A stretch of 64,000 nucleotides of DNA from an uncultured Robinsoniella sp. (GTDB lineage: Bacteria > Bacillota > Clostridia > Lachnospirales > Lachnospiraceae). Positions within the stretch are counted from its first letter, which is position 1. Each line of letters begins with the position of its first letter. Made by a program: the position numbers and the translations under genes. Below the pieces are notes generated by a model. That model searched no databases, was not told the origin of the DNA, and saw nothing but the letters and a program-made list of their open reading frames with translations. Positions 34,624 through 43,654 of the stretch are shown in pieces. The DNA lies in assembly GCA_900540475.1 (NCBI GenBank), contig UQGG01000017.1, positions 1 to 64,000 of the forward strand, read 5' to 3'.

Positions 34624-36189
34624 CTATTTAAAATTTTTCACAAAATCCTTCGCTGTGTACCCTGTTGTTCTTTTAAATACCTTATAAAAATATCTCTCAT
34701 CCTCATACCCAACCTTTTCCGCAATCGACTTGGCGGTGAACTGTGTATGCAGCAGCAGCTCCTTTGCCTTAGCCATTCTGATTTCAATGACGTATTCACT
34801 GATGCTTTGACCAGTCTCCTTACGAAACAGATTGCCCAGATAATTTTTATTTAAATGTACCAGCTCACTTAGCTGTAAAAGAGTGATATCACTGGCATAG
34901 TTCTCTTTGATATATTTTTGAACATCACTGATTACACGCTTACTTCCAGAGGTTCTGCCTGCTTTTTCTCTCAGTATACTCAAAAACTCCTGCTTCATCC
35001 AGCAGGCAATCTCGTTTAACTCCTCCTTTGACCGGTACTCCTGATAAATTCTTTGTTTCCGTTCAAACATCACTTCCTCCGGAAAATAATAGTCAGCACA
35101 TTTATTCAGCAGCACAATCATTTCCATACAAACCATATGTACCATATCGTAATTTTGCTGTTGCTTCAGTTGTTCAAACAATACTTCCAAATAATTCTGA
35201 AGCTTAACGGAGTCAACATACTCTACATATTTTTCAATCTTACTTAAGTCAAAATCAACGGGTGACTCGCCCTCTCTTTTTCTATGCGCATCACCTGATG
35301 CCGGTTCATCGTATTCGATCAGCTTGCCGCAGCCGTCAAACAAGCGCCTGTTATTCGCAAGGCACGCCTGGTCATAGCCGGCTTGTATTTGTCCGATTCC
35401 TTGATGAAACCGGCTTTTACCCACAGTGATCACCGCCACTCCCTGACTTTTTAGCAGCTGAATCCATTTTGCAATCCGGTCTTTCATTTCTGTTTGCCTG
35501 GGAATGCTGCCAAATGCCAGCACCACCAAAAAATCCCCTGACAAACAAGTCATTACATTATAGCCTTGAAGTATATCCTTTACTCGGTCCTGAAGCTCTG
35601 ACAGCAGCGGCTTTGCCTGCTCTCCCTGCCTTTCAAAACTGCCCTTTTTCACACCGATGCACAAACAGCAGTATCCGCCGTCAAACAGTGCCGCATCCTG
35701 GACAGAAAGATCCAGATTACTTAAAATGCGAATTCCGTGACATAACTCCCCCAGCATATTTCTTATATTAATACCGCTTGCTGCTGATGTCCCGCCTGAA
35801 GCGGCGTCAGCACCCTGAATCTCCCGAATCATCCGCTTTAAAATAGCTTCTATGTCTTCAGGCATTAAATCAGATTTCAATAAATAATCGGAAACTCCCA
35901 AATGGATTGCCTCTTTGGCATAGGAAAAATCCTGATATCCGCTTAGGATTGCAAACTTAACCTCCGGCTTTATCTGCTTAATTCTTGTCATCATTTCGAT
36001 TCCATCCATTCCCGACATACGTATATCGGTAATGACAATATCAGGTGTTGTTTCACAAAACAGCTGTAAGCCCTCTTCTCCATTCGACGCTTCTCCAACG
36101 AGTTCGATTCCCAATTCACTCCATCGAATCATTGAAGTGATTCCAAACCGGATAATCCTCTCATCATCAACTATCAAAACCTTTATCAT
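34624..36189 (-). CDS. YesN-type response regulator (REC-AraC)
   Basis: This 521-residue protein has a receiver domain (1-120) with the phospho-Asp in DIVITDIRMSGMDG. A variable middle region (130-410) follows, and a C-terminal AraC-type double helix-turn-helix (LLQLSELVHLNKNYLGNLFR; SIAEKVGYEDERYFYKVFK). The start at 36189 (MIKVLIVDDE) follows GGGGG; a second ATG at 36201 has no ribosome binding site. The gene overlaps the end of the kinase gene by 23 bp. It is the likely activator of the adjacent ABC-PL8 operon. Confidence 0.92.
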   Translation of the reverse strand: MIKVLIVDDERIIRFGITSMIRWSELGIELVGEASNGEEGLQLFCETTPDIVITDIRMSGMDGIEMMTRIKQIKPEVKFAILSGYQDFSYAKEAIHLGVSDYLLKSDLMPEDIEAILKRMIREIQGADAASGGTSAASGINIRNMLGELCHGIRILSNLDLSVQDAALFDGGYCCLCIGVKKGSFERQGEQAKPLLSELQDRVKDILQGYNVMTCLSGDFLVVLAFGSIPRQTEMKDRIAKWIQLLKSQGVAVITVGKSRFHQGIGQIQAGYDQACLANNRRLFDGCGKLIEYDEPASGDAHRKREGESPVDFDLSKIEKYVEYVDSVKLQNYLEVLFEQLKQQQNYDMVHMVCMEMIVLLNKCADYYFPEEVMFERKQRIYQEYRSKEELNEIACWMKQEFLSILREKAGRTSGSKRVISDVQKYIKENYASDITLLQLSELVHLNKNYLGNLFRKETGQSISEYVIEIRMAKAKELLLHTQFTAKSIAEKVGYEDERYFYKVFKRTTGYTAKDFVKNFK

Positions 36190-38005
36190 TTGAACCCCCA
36201 TCTATCTGCTTATTTATTACAATCGGAAGTGTTATGGTTACCATTGTTCCGTATCCAATTTTACTTTTAATTGTAACGCCATATTCTTTTCCACAGATTA
36301 GTTTTATTCTTTCATCCACATTTTTCACACCAATTCCGGAAAAACGCTGTTTCCTTTCCTGATCCGGTATATTCTCCCCATATAATTTCGATAAATCCAT
36401 TCCCACTCCATTATCATTTACTAAAAATGTAAGATCTTCACCCTCAATATTGCAAATCACCTCAATAACTCCTTTCTTTCCATTTGCAAAGCCATGCAGA
36501 ATACTATTTTCCACAAATGGCTGAAGGAGGATTTTCGGCACATAATATTCCTCCGCTTTGGGATGAATCATAAAAACTACATCAAACTCCATATCCAGTC
36601 TGAACCTCTGAATACCAATATACGCCTTGACATGCTCAATTTCGTCTGCTACCCGGATTAAATCTCCCCCCTTACCCAGACTGATATGTAAAAGCTTAGA
36701 GAGCATGCTTGCCATCGTTGCCGCATTATCTGCCTTTTGTAATAGCGCTGTCCATTTTATCGTGTCTAAAGTATTATATAAAAAATGGGGGTTGATCTGG
36801 CTTTCCAATGCTTTTATCTGGACGATTCTTCTTTGCTCGCCCTCCTGATATACCTCACCAATAAGCAGATTAATTTGATCCAGCATGAAATTATAGCTTT
36901 TTTGCAGCACCTCAATCTCCTTCACCCCATTGCGGACCTGCTCAACCTTATGGTTAAAATCTCCCTTTACCGGATATTTCATCATAGCTGCAAGCTGATT
37001 CATTGGTGTTGCTATGGTTTTTACCAGCCCAAGCATACCTGCTGCCAGAATAGCAAAAATAAGCAGAAATACAATCACGATGGACTGCAGGCTTTTCGCC
37101 GCCTCTCTGCTGATATAATCATAGTTAAGAAACGTGATAATCCGCCATTTATTTACCTCCAGACCAGAGCTGCTGACCAGTAAATGCTCATGATCGTAGT
37201 TGCCCTCTACAAAATAATTCGACTGTGCCTGCTGCTTCAGCCCCATTATGGTTTTATACGAAAAAAGCGTATTAATATTATCAAGATCAAACTTGGTATT
37301 GCCGCGAAATACCACATTCCCAAAAGGATCTGCAATACACCAGGTGAGTGGCAGCTCTGCTTCTGAAATTTTATTACAGATGGTTTCAATTACCTGATTC
37401 TGGATATCAACCACAATCACAGTATCCATGGAACCGCCATAAATGACATCATTGACTTCCTTGGATACTGAAAAAACATCTGCTTCGTGCTTCCCGACAT
37501 TATCCCTGTAAATCTGTTCTCTGCTGCCAAACCATTGGAACTTATTTTTATCTGCTATAGTGCTCTGATATACCTCATCATGCAGTGACATATCATCCCA
37601 TTGATAAATCGTTTTTATGTATTGATCTTCCGTTAAAAATACGATTGACTTAAACTCCGGGGCCACCGCCACGTAATGTATAATCTGTGTGCCCAGCCGT
37701 ACACTCTCCACATAGGTTCCGGAGCTGTCCCGCACATTTTTCAGTGTTGACAGAACGTTGGCATCGGTGATTATCTGTATCAGCATATCCTTATAAGAGG
37801 ACAGCTTTATGTCCAGATTAGTCGCTACCTGACGCGTCAGCTGAAGTGAGTATTGCGACACGCTGTCCTCCATACTATTTTCATAAATCTGATAGGATAG
37901 ATATGAAAAAAAGAGCATGGGAATAAGAATCACGAAAATCAAAAATTGGATCATAATCTGCCTTAAGCCTTTGTTCTGTCTTACATTTTTTCTAGGTATC
38001 GGCAT
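36167..38005 (-). CDS. YesM-type sensor histidine kinase
   Basis: This 612-residue kinase has a first membrane helix (about 16-38), an extracellular sensor domain (40-300), a second helix (about 305-330) and a HAMP linker. The His_kinase motif is LESQINPHFLYNTLDTIKW, with an HATPase domain (NGVGMD, GIGVKNVDERI) at the C-terminus. It is the family that pairs with YesN regulators next to glycan ABC operons. The start follows GGAGG. Confidence 0.93.
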   Translation of the reverse strand: MPIPRKNVRQNKGLRQIMIQFLIFVILIPMLFFSYLSYQIYENSMEDSVSQYSLQLTRQVATNLDIKLSSYKDMLIQIITDANVLSTLKNVRDSSGTYVESVRLGTQIIHYVAVAPEFKSIVFLTEDQYIKTIYQWDDMSLHDEVYQSTIADKNKFQWFGSREQIYRDNVGKHEADVFSVSKEVNDVIYGGSMDTVIVVDIQNQVIETICNKISEAELPLTWCIADPFGNVVFRGNTKFDLDNINTLFSYKTIMGLKQQAQSNYFVEGNYDHEHLLVSSSGLEVNKWRIITFLNYDYISREAAKSLQSIVIVFLLIFAILAAGMLGLVKTIATPMNQLAAMMKYPVKGDFNHKVEQVRNGVKEIEVLQKSYNFMLDQINLLIGEVYQEGEQRRIVQIKALESQINPHFLYNTLDTIKWTALLQKADNAATMASMLSKLLHISLGKGGDLIRVADEIEHVKAYIGIQRFRLDMEFDVVFMIHPKAEEYYVPKILLQPFVENSILHGFANGKKGVIEVICNIEGEDLTFLVNDNGVGMDLSKLYGENIPDQERKQRFSGIGVKNVDERIKLICGKEYGVTIKSKIGYGTMVTITLPIVINKQIDGGSNDKGFDS

Positions 38006-38315
38006 AGTTCCTCCATCTTTGCTTGTCCTGATGTAGTTGTATAGAGCGGATCACAAGCATTATTTGTTATTTAATGATTATAGTATATCATACATCATAA
38101 ATAATGAAATAAATACTTTAACCTTTCCCCATTAGAACCTTTCATAGCAGACACACAAAAAGGACACCTTCCCATCCCAGGAAAATGTCCTTAAAGTACA
38201 AAACTTTATTAAATTTAGAAGACTGCTGATGAGTATAAATATCCAATACTTCATGGTACTTTTATTGGTACAACAATACATTTTTAAACTCTCAGCTACC
38301 CGGTTCCAAAGCCTC
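38006..38315. other. Intergenic region between the YesM kinase gene and lysS
   Basis: These 310 bp hold the kinase leader (TATAAT on the reverse strand at 38078-38083 with a poor -35), the lysS terminator (38154-38192) and a 120-bp lysS 3' untranslated stretch. A 72-codon frame at 38132-38350 overlaps the lysS end and looks accidental. Confidence 0.6.
38154..38192 (-). terminator. Terminator of the greA-lysS operon
   Basis: On the reverse strand AAGGACATTTTCC pairs with GGGAAGGTGTCCTT (one extra base), followed by TTTTTG. It lies about 120 bp after the lysS stop. Confidence 0.75.
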
Positions 38316-40253
38316 TTAATACAGCTTCGCACCTGCCGGAATCCGCTCATCCACCATCAAAAGGTTTAAGCCTTCTTTTCCGTCTTCCTCGTGAACTGCT
38401 GAAATCAGCATTCCGCAGGAATCAATCCCCATCATAGGTCTTGGCGGAAGATTTACGATTGCGATACAAGTTTTTCCAATCAGTTCTTCCGGTTCATAAT
38501 ATTCATGAATTCCGCTTAAAATGATACGGTCTGTGCCAGTTCCATCATCCAGAGTGAACTTCAAAAGCTTCTTGCTCTTCGGTACCGCTTCACAGGCTTT
38601 TACCTTCACAGCTCTGTAATCAGCCTTTGAAAAGGTCTCAAAATCCACCATTTCTTCAAAAAGAGGTTCCACTTTCACCTTTGAAAAATCGATCGCTTCC
38701 GCTGCTTTTACTTCCTGTACCGGTACTGCATTTTCTGCTTTTCCTTTTTTTGCAGAAGCATCAGAACCACCCAGGGTCTTCATTGTCGGGAACAGCAATA
38801 CATCACGAATAGCAGCAGCATCTGTAAGCAGCATTACCATACGGTCAATACCAATTCCGATTCCGCCTGTAGGCGGCATACCATGTTCCAGGGCATTTAA
38901 GAAGTCTTCATCCACGCTGTTGGCTTCTTCGTCTCCCTGGGCTTTTAATTCTTCCTGGGCTTCAAAACGTCCGCGCTGGTCGATTGGGTCATTTAATTCA
39001 GAGAACGCATTTGCCATTTCACGTTTTGTAATAAACAGCTCGAAACGCTCTGTATAATCCGGATTTCCAGGTATTCTCTTGGCAAGAGGAGATACTTCTA
39101 CCGGGTGATCCATGATAAAGGTTGGCTGAATCAGCTGCTCTTCTACGAATTCTTCAAAGAGAAGATTCAGGATATCGCCTTTTTTATGTCTCGCTTCGTA
39201 GTGTACGCCCTTTTTGTCTGCTAACGCTTTTGCTTCTTCTTCTGTCTTCACTTCATTGAAGTCCACTCCAGCATACTTCTTCACCGCTTCTACCATTGTC
39301 AGGCGTTCGAAAGGCTTAGATAAGTCGATCTCCACGTCACCATATTTAATTAATGTGGTGCCCAGTACTTCCTGCGCTACATGGCGGTAAAGGTTCTCAG
39401 ACAGATCCATCATGCCGTGATAGTCTGTATATGCCTGATAAAGCTCTAATAAAGTAAATTCCGGATTATGTCTGGTATCCAATCCTTCGTTACGGAAAAC
39501 TCGTCCAATTTCATAAACGCGTTCCAAACCGCCTACGATCAGTCTCTTCAGATATAATTCCAGAGAAATTCTCAGATGTACATCTTCATCCAATGCATTA
39601 TAATGGGTATCAAAAGGTCTGGCAGCAGCTCCACCTGCATTTGGAACCAGGATCGGAGTTTCCACTTCCATGAATCCGTTTCCATCCAGGTACTGACGAA
39701 TGCAGCTGATGATCTTAGAACGCTTTACAAAAGTATCCTTCACATCCTGATTCATGATTAAATCCACATATCTCTGACGGTAACGGATATCCGTGTTGGT
39801 CAGACCATGGAATTTCTCCGGCAGAATCTGAAGACTTTTGGATAACAGGGATACTGCAGATGCATGAATTGAGATTTCACCTGTCTTTGTTTTAAATACT
39901 TCGCCTTTTAAGCCAACGATATCACCGATATCCATTTTCTTAAATGCTTTGTATTCTTCTTCTCCGATGCTGTCTCTTGCAACATAAGACTGGATATTGC
40001 CTTCCAGATCCTGAATATTACAAAAAGAAGCTTTCCCCATCACACGTTTAGACATAATACGCCCTGCCAGGGAAACCTGTTTGCCTTCCAGCTCATCAAA
40101 ATTCTCTTTCACTTCTCTGCTATGATGGTCCACATCATATTTCATAATTTCAAAAGGATTATTGCCGTTTGCCTGTAATTCTTCCAGCTTCTCGCGGCGT
40201 ACCTTTAACAACTGATTAATATCCTGTTCCTGTACATTCTTCTGTTCAGCCAC
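38316..40253 (-). CDS. lysS: Lysyl-tRNA synthetase (class II) with C-terminal tRNA-binding domain
   Basis: This 645-residue protein charges tRNA-Lys. The N-terminal OB anticodon-binding domain (about 60-165) and the class II core (FRNEGLDTRHNPEFT, motif 2; GIGIGIDRMVML, motif 3) make up about 500 residues, the normal length. A linker rich in Ala/Lys (about 505-530) joins an extra domain (about 535-645: KVKACEAVPKSKKLLKFTLD, LPPRPMMGIDSCGMLISA) of the Trbp111/EMAP-II type, also found at the end of MetG. The domain should raise tRNA affinity. It lies 17 bp after greA in one operon. Confidence 0.95.
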   Translation of the reverse strand: MAEQKNVQEQDINQLLKVRREKLEELQANGNNPFEIMKYDVDHHSREVKENFDELEGKQVSLAGRIMSKRVMGKASFCNIQDLEGNIQSYVARDSIGEEEYKAFKKMDIGDIVGLKGEVFKTKTGEISIHASAVSLLSKSLQILPEKFHGLTNTDIRYRQRYVDLIMNQDVKDTFVKRSKIISCIRQYLDGNGFMEVETPILVPNAGGAAARPFDTHYNALDEDVHLRISLELYLKRLIVGGLERVYEIGRVFRNEGLDTRHNPEFTLLELYQAYTDYHGMMDLSENLYRHVAQEVLGTTLIKYGDVEIDLSKPFERLTMVEAVKKYAGVDFNEVKTEEEAKALADKKGVHYEARHKKGDILNLLFEEFVEEQLIQPTFIMDHPVEVSPLAKRIPGNPDYTERFELFITKREMANAFSELNDPIDQRGRFEAQEELKAQGDEEANSVDEDFLNALEHGMPPTGGIGIGIDRMVMLLTDAAAIRDVLLFPTMKTLGGSDASAKKGKAENAVPVQEVKAAEAIDFSKVKVEPLFEEMVDFETFSKADYRAVKVKACEAVPKSKKLLKFTLDDGTGTDRIILSGIHEYYEPEELIGKTCIAIVNLPPRPMMGIDSCGMLISAVHEEDGKEGLNLLMVDERIPAGAKLY

Positions 40254-40269
40254 TGTCTTTCCTCCTTCA

Positions 40270-40752
40270 TTAAATGGATCTTTGTATTTCTAAAACCTTA
40301 TATTTCATATCTCCTGCCTGGGTTTCCACAACCACTTCATCGCCAACTTTTGCGCCGATTAAGGCTTTTCCAACCGGAGACTCATTTGAAATCTTACCCT
40401 GAAGACTGTTTGCTTCGGAAGACCCTACGATCTTAAAGTCCAGTTCTTCTTCAAACTCAGCATCGTATACTTTTACAGCACATCCAACGCTGATTTTGTC
40501 TAAATCAACTTCGTCTTCTACAATAACTTCTGCATTTTTTAAGATTTTTTCAATCTGTTCAATTCTTGCTTCGATATCTCTCTGTTCGTCTTTCGCTGCA
40601 TCGTATTCAGCATTTTCAGAAAGATCTCCCTGTTCTCTTGCCTCTTTAATTTTTCCGGCAACTTCTTTTCTTTTTACAACCTTCAAATCATGAAGCTCTT
40701 CTTCCAGGCTTTTTAATCCCGCATAAGTTAATAAGTTCTTCTTTTCTTCCAT
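40270..40752 (-). CDS. greA: Transcription elongation factor GreA
   Basis: GreA (160 residues) rescues backtracked RNA polymerase by stimulating transcript cleavage. The N-terminal coiled coil carries the acidic tip signature AREQGDLSENAEYDAAK, and the C-terminal domain has ISNESPVGKALIGAKVGDEV. The start at 40752 (MEEKKNLLTYAG) follows GGAAGG; an upstream in-frame ATG at 40815 would add 21 basic residues not seen in the family. A consensus promoter gives a leader of about 135 nt with an 11-bp hairpin. Confidence 0.96.
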   Translation of the reverse strand: MEEKKNLLTYAGLKSLEEELHDLKVVKRKEVAGKIKEAREQGDLSENAEYDAAKDEQRDIEARIEQIEKILKNAEVIVEDEVDLDKISVGCAVKVYDAEFEEELDFKIVGSSEANSLQGKISNESPVGKALIGAKVGDEVVVETQAGDMKYKVLEIQRSI

Positions 40753-40825
40753 TCTTACTGCACCCTTCCTACATCTATTTTTTGTATTTGTTTTCAAGCC
40801 CCTTAACGCTCTCAAGCACGAAACA

Positions 40826-40867
40826 ACCTCATTTTACAGGACTGTTTCCCATTCTATAAAATGAGGT
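40826..40867 (-). other. Leader hairpin of greA
   Basis: ACCTCATTTTA (reverse strand, 40857-40867) pairs perfectly with TAAAATGAGGT (40826-40836) around a 20-nt loop. The stem is followed by TGTTTCG, too weak a U tract for a clear terminator. It lies about 25 nt after the predicted transcription start. Confidence 0.55.
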
Positions 40868-40896
40868 GAATCGTACGTTTACGTAACAATCACAGT

Positions 40897-40925
40897 ATTA
40901 TATCCTATCAGTGGCAAATTGTCAA
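40897..40925 (-). promoter_or_regulatory. Perfect consensus promoter of greA-lysS
   Basis: On the reverse strand TTGACA (40920-40925), exactly 17 bp and TATAAT (40897-40902): a full match to the sigma-A consensus. Confidence 0.9.
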
Positions 40926-40968
40926 GAATCTCAAGGTTAAAATAGCGCCATCCAGTATCTTCCAACTG

Positions 40969-41928
40969 CTAAAATTTTTCTTCCAGCATCTTTTCCAACA
41001 GCTCCATGCTCTCAATCTCATTTACGCATCGGCGTATGGCAGCAGAATGGGGATAACCTGCCGTATACCATGCTACGTGCTTTCGCATTTCCCTGATCCC
41101 GGTATATTCTCCTTTATATTGAAGCTGAAGAGATGCATGTTTTAAAATCATTTCCTTTAATTCGGGAATCGAAGGTTTCGGGAGCAATACCCCTTCTTCA
41201 AAGTATGCAGCCAGGTCCCTGAATATCCATGGATTTCCTCTTGCAGCTCTCCCAATCATCACACCATCACATCCGGTCTCTTTCATCATCTTCTCTGCTG
41301 ACAGAGGGTCCGTAACATCCCCGTTTCCGATAACGGGAATTGACACGGCTTCTTTTACCTGCCGTATGATATCCCAGTCTGCTTCACCGGAATAATACTG
41401 TTCCCTGGTTCTTCCATGCACCGCAATTGCCGCCCCACCGCAGTCTTCTATTATTCTGGCAATCTCTACCGCATTCACATGCTCCGGATCAAATCCTTTT
41501 CTGATCTTGACGGTAACCGGCTTTTTTACTGCCTTTACGGTTTTACTTACAATCTCCGCGACTCTCTTAGGATCTTTCATGAGTGCGGATCCTTCCTGAT
41601 TATTCACTACTTTGGGAACCGGACACCCCATATTGATATCCAGAATATCAAAATCTTTTTCTTCTATTTCCTTAGCCATTTCACTGATAATATCCGGATC
41701 TGATCCAAACAGCTGCAGCGCTATGGGATGCTCTGATTTCTCTATCTCCATTAATTTTTCTGTATTCTTATTATGGAAGGAGATGGCTTTCGCACTCACC
41801 ATTTCCATACTCAGAAGTCCGGCCCCCTGCTCTTTGCAAAGCAAGCGAAATGGCAGGTCAGTTACCCCTGCCATTGGTGCTAAGAGAAATGGATTTGCCA
41901 GCTCTACGCTGCCTATCTTAATCTTCAT
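40969..41928 (-). CDS. dusB: tRNA-dihydrouridine synthase (DusB type)
   Basis: This 319-residue flavoenzyme reduces uridines in the tRNA D-loop. The FMN TIM barrel starts NPFLLAPMAGVTDLPFR. The family motif DINMGCPVPKVVNNQEGSAL contains the catalytic Cys near residue 102, and VMIGRAARGNPWIF is the phosphate-binding end. The start at 41928 follows GGAG at six bases; the longer frame reaches a TTG at 41940. The first codons overlap the end of the upstream DUF6145-like gene by 11 bp. In many Firmicutes dusB and greA-lysS are neighbours, as here. Confidence 0.95.
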   Translation of the reverse strand: MKIKIGSVELANPFLLAPMAGVTDLPFRLLCKEQGAGLLSMEMVSAKAISFHNKNTEKLMEIEKSEHPIALQLFGSDPDIISEMAKEIEEKDFDILDINMGCPVPKVVNNQEGSALMKDPKRVAEIVSKTVKAVKKPVTVKIRKGFDPEHVNAVEIARIIEDCGGAAIAVHGRTREQYYSGEADWDIIRQVKEAVSIPVIGNGDVTDPLSAEKMMKETGCDGVMIGRAARGNPWIFRDLAAYFEEGVLLPKPSIPELKEMILKHASLQLQYKGEYTGIREMRKHVAWYTAGYPHSAAIRRCVNEIESMELLEKMLEEKF

Positions 41929-42253
41929 AGTCTTCTCCAAGAAAAAATACTTTATAATACATTTCCAGTGAGCGCAGCAGTTCTTCCTTGCTCCGCTGAA
42001 TTTCCTTGATCTTCAGCACGCTTCCAATTTCATCATAGGCATAATCGGATTCATGTGCCTCCGTTTGAAAACAAAGCGTTCCGTCCTCTTCAAATTCAAG
42101 GGTGATTACGCCCCCCACATCCTGGGTATATAAGACGCACATGATCTTCAGTTCGTCTTTAATACTGTCGGGAAGAGCCGCGAAGTTCTCATTTAAATAA
42201 AATTTTTGCTCATATGCGCTTGCTCCGCATAATACTAGTTTGTCCTGGTACAT
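41918..42253 (-). CDS. Small conserved protein, DUF6145-like
   Basis: This 111-residue protein begins MYQDKLVLCGASAYEQKFYL. It has no signal or membrane segment and is rich in acidic residues. I recall this as a Lachnospiraceae-restricted family (DUF6145), but the number is from memory. The start at 42253 follows AGGAGG. It overlaps dusB by 11 bp and is probably co-transcribed. Its function is unknown. Confidence 0.75.
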   Translation of the reverse strand: MYQDKLVLCGASAYEQKFYLNENFAALPDSIKDELKIMCVLYTQDVGGVITLEFEEDGTLCFQTEAHESDYAYDEIGSVLKIKEIQRSKEELLRSLEMYYKVFFLGEDYED

Positions 42254-42335
42254 CGTTTCCTCCTGACACCTGTTCACTAAATTTATATTCCTTCATATTT
42301 AATCATTCACTTTTATATTGCTTCATGATTTCACT

Positions 42336-43316
42336 TTATACATAACCGTAAAATCCCCGGACGGATACTTCCCCTGCAAATACACATACCTGATCTCCGT
42401 TATCTTTGGTAACCAGCAATTCCCCCTGGCTGTTTATGCCGTCGGAAATTCCTGTGTATTCATTGCCCGGTTCCAATACTTTTACCATATTCCCTTTATT
42501 TACAAGCACTTCATTATATTCTTCCAATAAAAGAGACAAGTCCTGTGTCTGCATAAATTTTTCATAACATCTTTCAAACTCTTCCATACAGTATTGTATC
42601 ACTTCTGCACGGTGAATCTTCTTGCTGCACTCCAAAGACAGGGACGTTGCCACATGGTCAATTTCCTCTGGCAATTCATCCATATTTACGTTAATGCCTG
42701 CACCGATTACGATATAATTCACGGCTTCCATCTCTGCACTCATCTCAGTGAGAATCCCGCAGATCTTCCTGCCGTTTAATACGACGTCATTCGGCCATTT
42801 AATTTTCGCCTGAAGTCCTGCAATGCGGTTTACAGCTCTGGCAACAGCCAGTCCCATCACCAGCGTCAGCATGGATGCTTTCCCGGGGTTCATCTGGGGG
42901 CGTATGATTAACGTCATCGCCACAGAACTTTTTTCCGGCATACTCCAGGACTTTCCCCTTCTGCCTTTTCCGCCATACTGACGGTCCGTCACAGCCAGGG
43001 TTCCGTGGACTGCCCCGTTTTCCGCGAGACGTCTGGCATAATTATTGGTAGAATCCACTTCCTTTAAATATGCAATCTGCCGCCCTGCCCACTTCGTATT
43101 TATCCGGCTGAGCAGTTCTTCCTCTTTCACGCTGTCCGGGCAGCTCTTCAATCGATATCCCTTATTGGAAACTGCTTCGATCTCATAGCCTTCTTCTTTC
43201 AGCTGGTTCATAGTCTTCCAGATTGCTGTTCTGGTGACTCCGAAATTTTCACAGAGTTCCTGCCCTGAAACATAGTCCTCGGCACTGCGAAGCGCACCTA
43301 ATATTTTACTTTTCAC
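42336..43316 (-). CDS. birA: Biotin-[acetyl-CoA-carboxylase] ligase / biotin repressor (GTG start)
   Basis: This 326-residue bifunctional BirA has an N-terminal winged helix (1-60: ILGALRSAEDYVSGQELCEN) for DNA binding. The ligase domain has the biotinyl-AMP motif GGKGRRGKSWSMPE (about 120) and KWPNDVVLNGRKICGILTE, followed by a C-terminal SH3-like domain. GTG at 43316 follows GGAGG. Upstream in-frame codons to 43373 lack homology. Whether it represses biotin genes here cannot be seen. Confidence 0.94.
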   Translation of the reverse strand: MKSKILGALRSAEDYVSGQELCENFGVTRTAIWKTMNQLKEEGYEIEAVSNKGYRLKSCPDSVKEEELLSRINTKWAGRQIAYLKEVDSTNNYARRLAENGAVHGTLAVTDRQYGGKGRRGKSWSMPEKSSVAMTLIIRPQMNPGKASMLTLVMGLAVARAVNRIAGLQAKIKWPNDVVLNGRKICGILTEMSAEMEAVNYIVIGAGINVNMDELPEEIDHVATSLSLECSKKIHRAEVIQYCMEEFERCYEKFMQTQDLSLLLEEYNEVLVNKGNMVKVLEPGNEYTGISDGINSQGELLVTKDNGDQVCVFAGEVSVRGFYGYV

Positions 43317-43341
43317 AAATGTTTGCCCTCCGTTTTTAATT

Positions 43342-43611
43342 CTAAACTGCCAGTGCAGCATACACGCAGACACCCAGATAAATCATTGTCAGAATGGTAA
43401 ACAGAATCCCTGCCGCTATATGGCGGCGGTACCAGTTCATACCTGCGAGACTCCCATTGAGAATGCTTCCCATGAGAAAAACGGCAATAAATATCCGCTG
43501 TCCAGACTGATAATCCCAAAATGCTGCCACTGTTAATATAATAATGGCAAAACTGGCTATTGTCCCTGCCACCTCAAGATCCAGAGATCTTTTATTTGCA
43601 AATTTCTTCAT
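43342..43611 (-). CDS. Small membrane protein, three predicted helices
   Basis: This 89-residue protein has hydrophobic segments at about 15-35, 40-55 and 62-87 and a basic N-terminus (MKKFANKRSLDLEV). The start at 43611 follows AAGGGG at seven bases. It lies between argF and birA on the same strand with short gaps, so it is probably in one transcript. I do not recognise a function; a DUF6442-like small membrane family is possible. Confidence 0.65.
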   Translation of the reverse strand: MKKFANKRSLDLEVAGTIASFAIIILTVAAFWDYQSGQRIFIAVFLMGSILNGSLAGMNWYRRHIAAGILFTILTMIYLGVCVYAALAV

Positions 43612-43654
43612 ATTCATACCCCTTGAACAGCGCAAGCTTGCCTCCCATGGAAAG

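Noticed and set aside
38132..38350. 72-codon reverse frame after lysS
   Set aside because: It overlaps the lysS end and spans the lysS terminator; no ribosome binding site or family resemblance.
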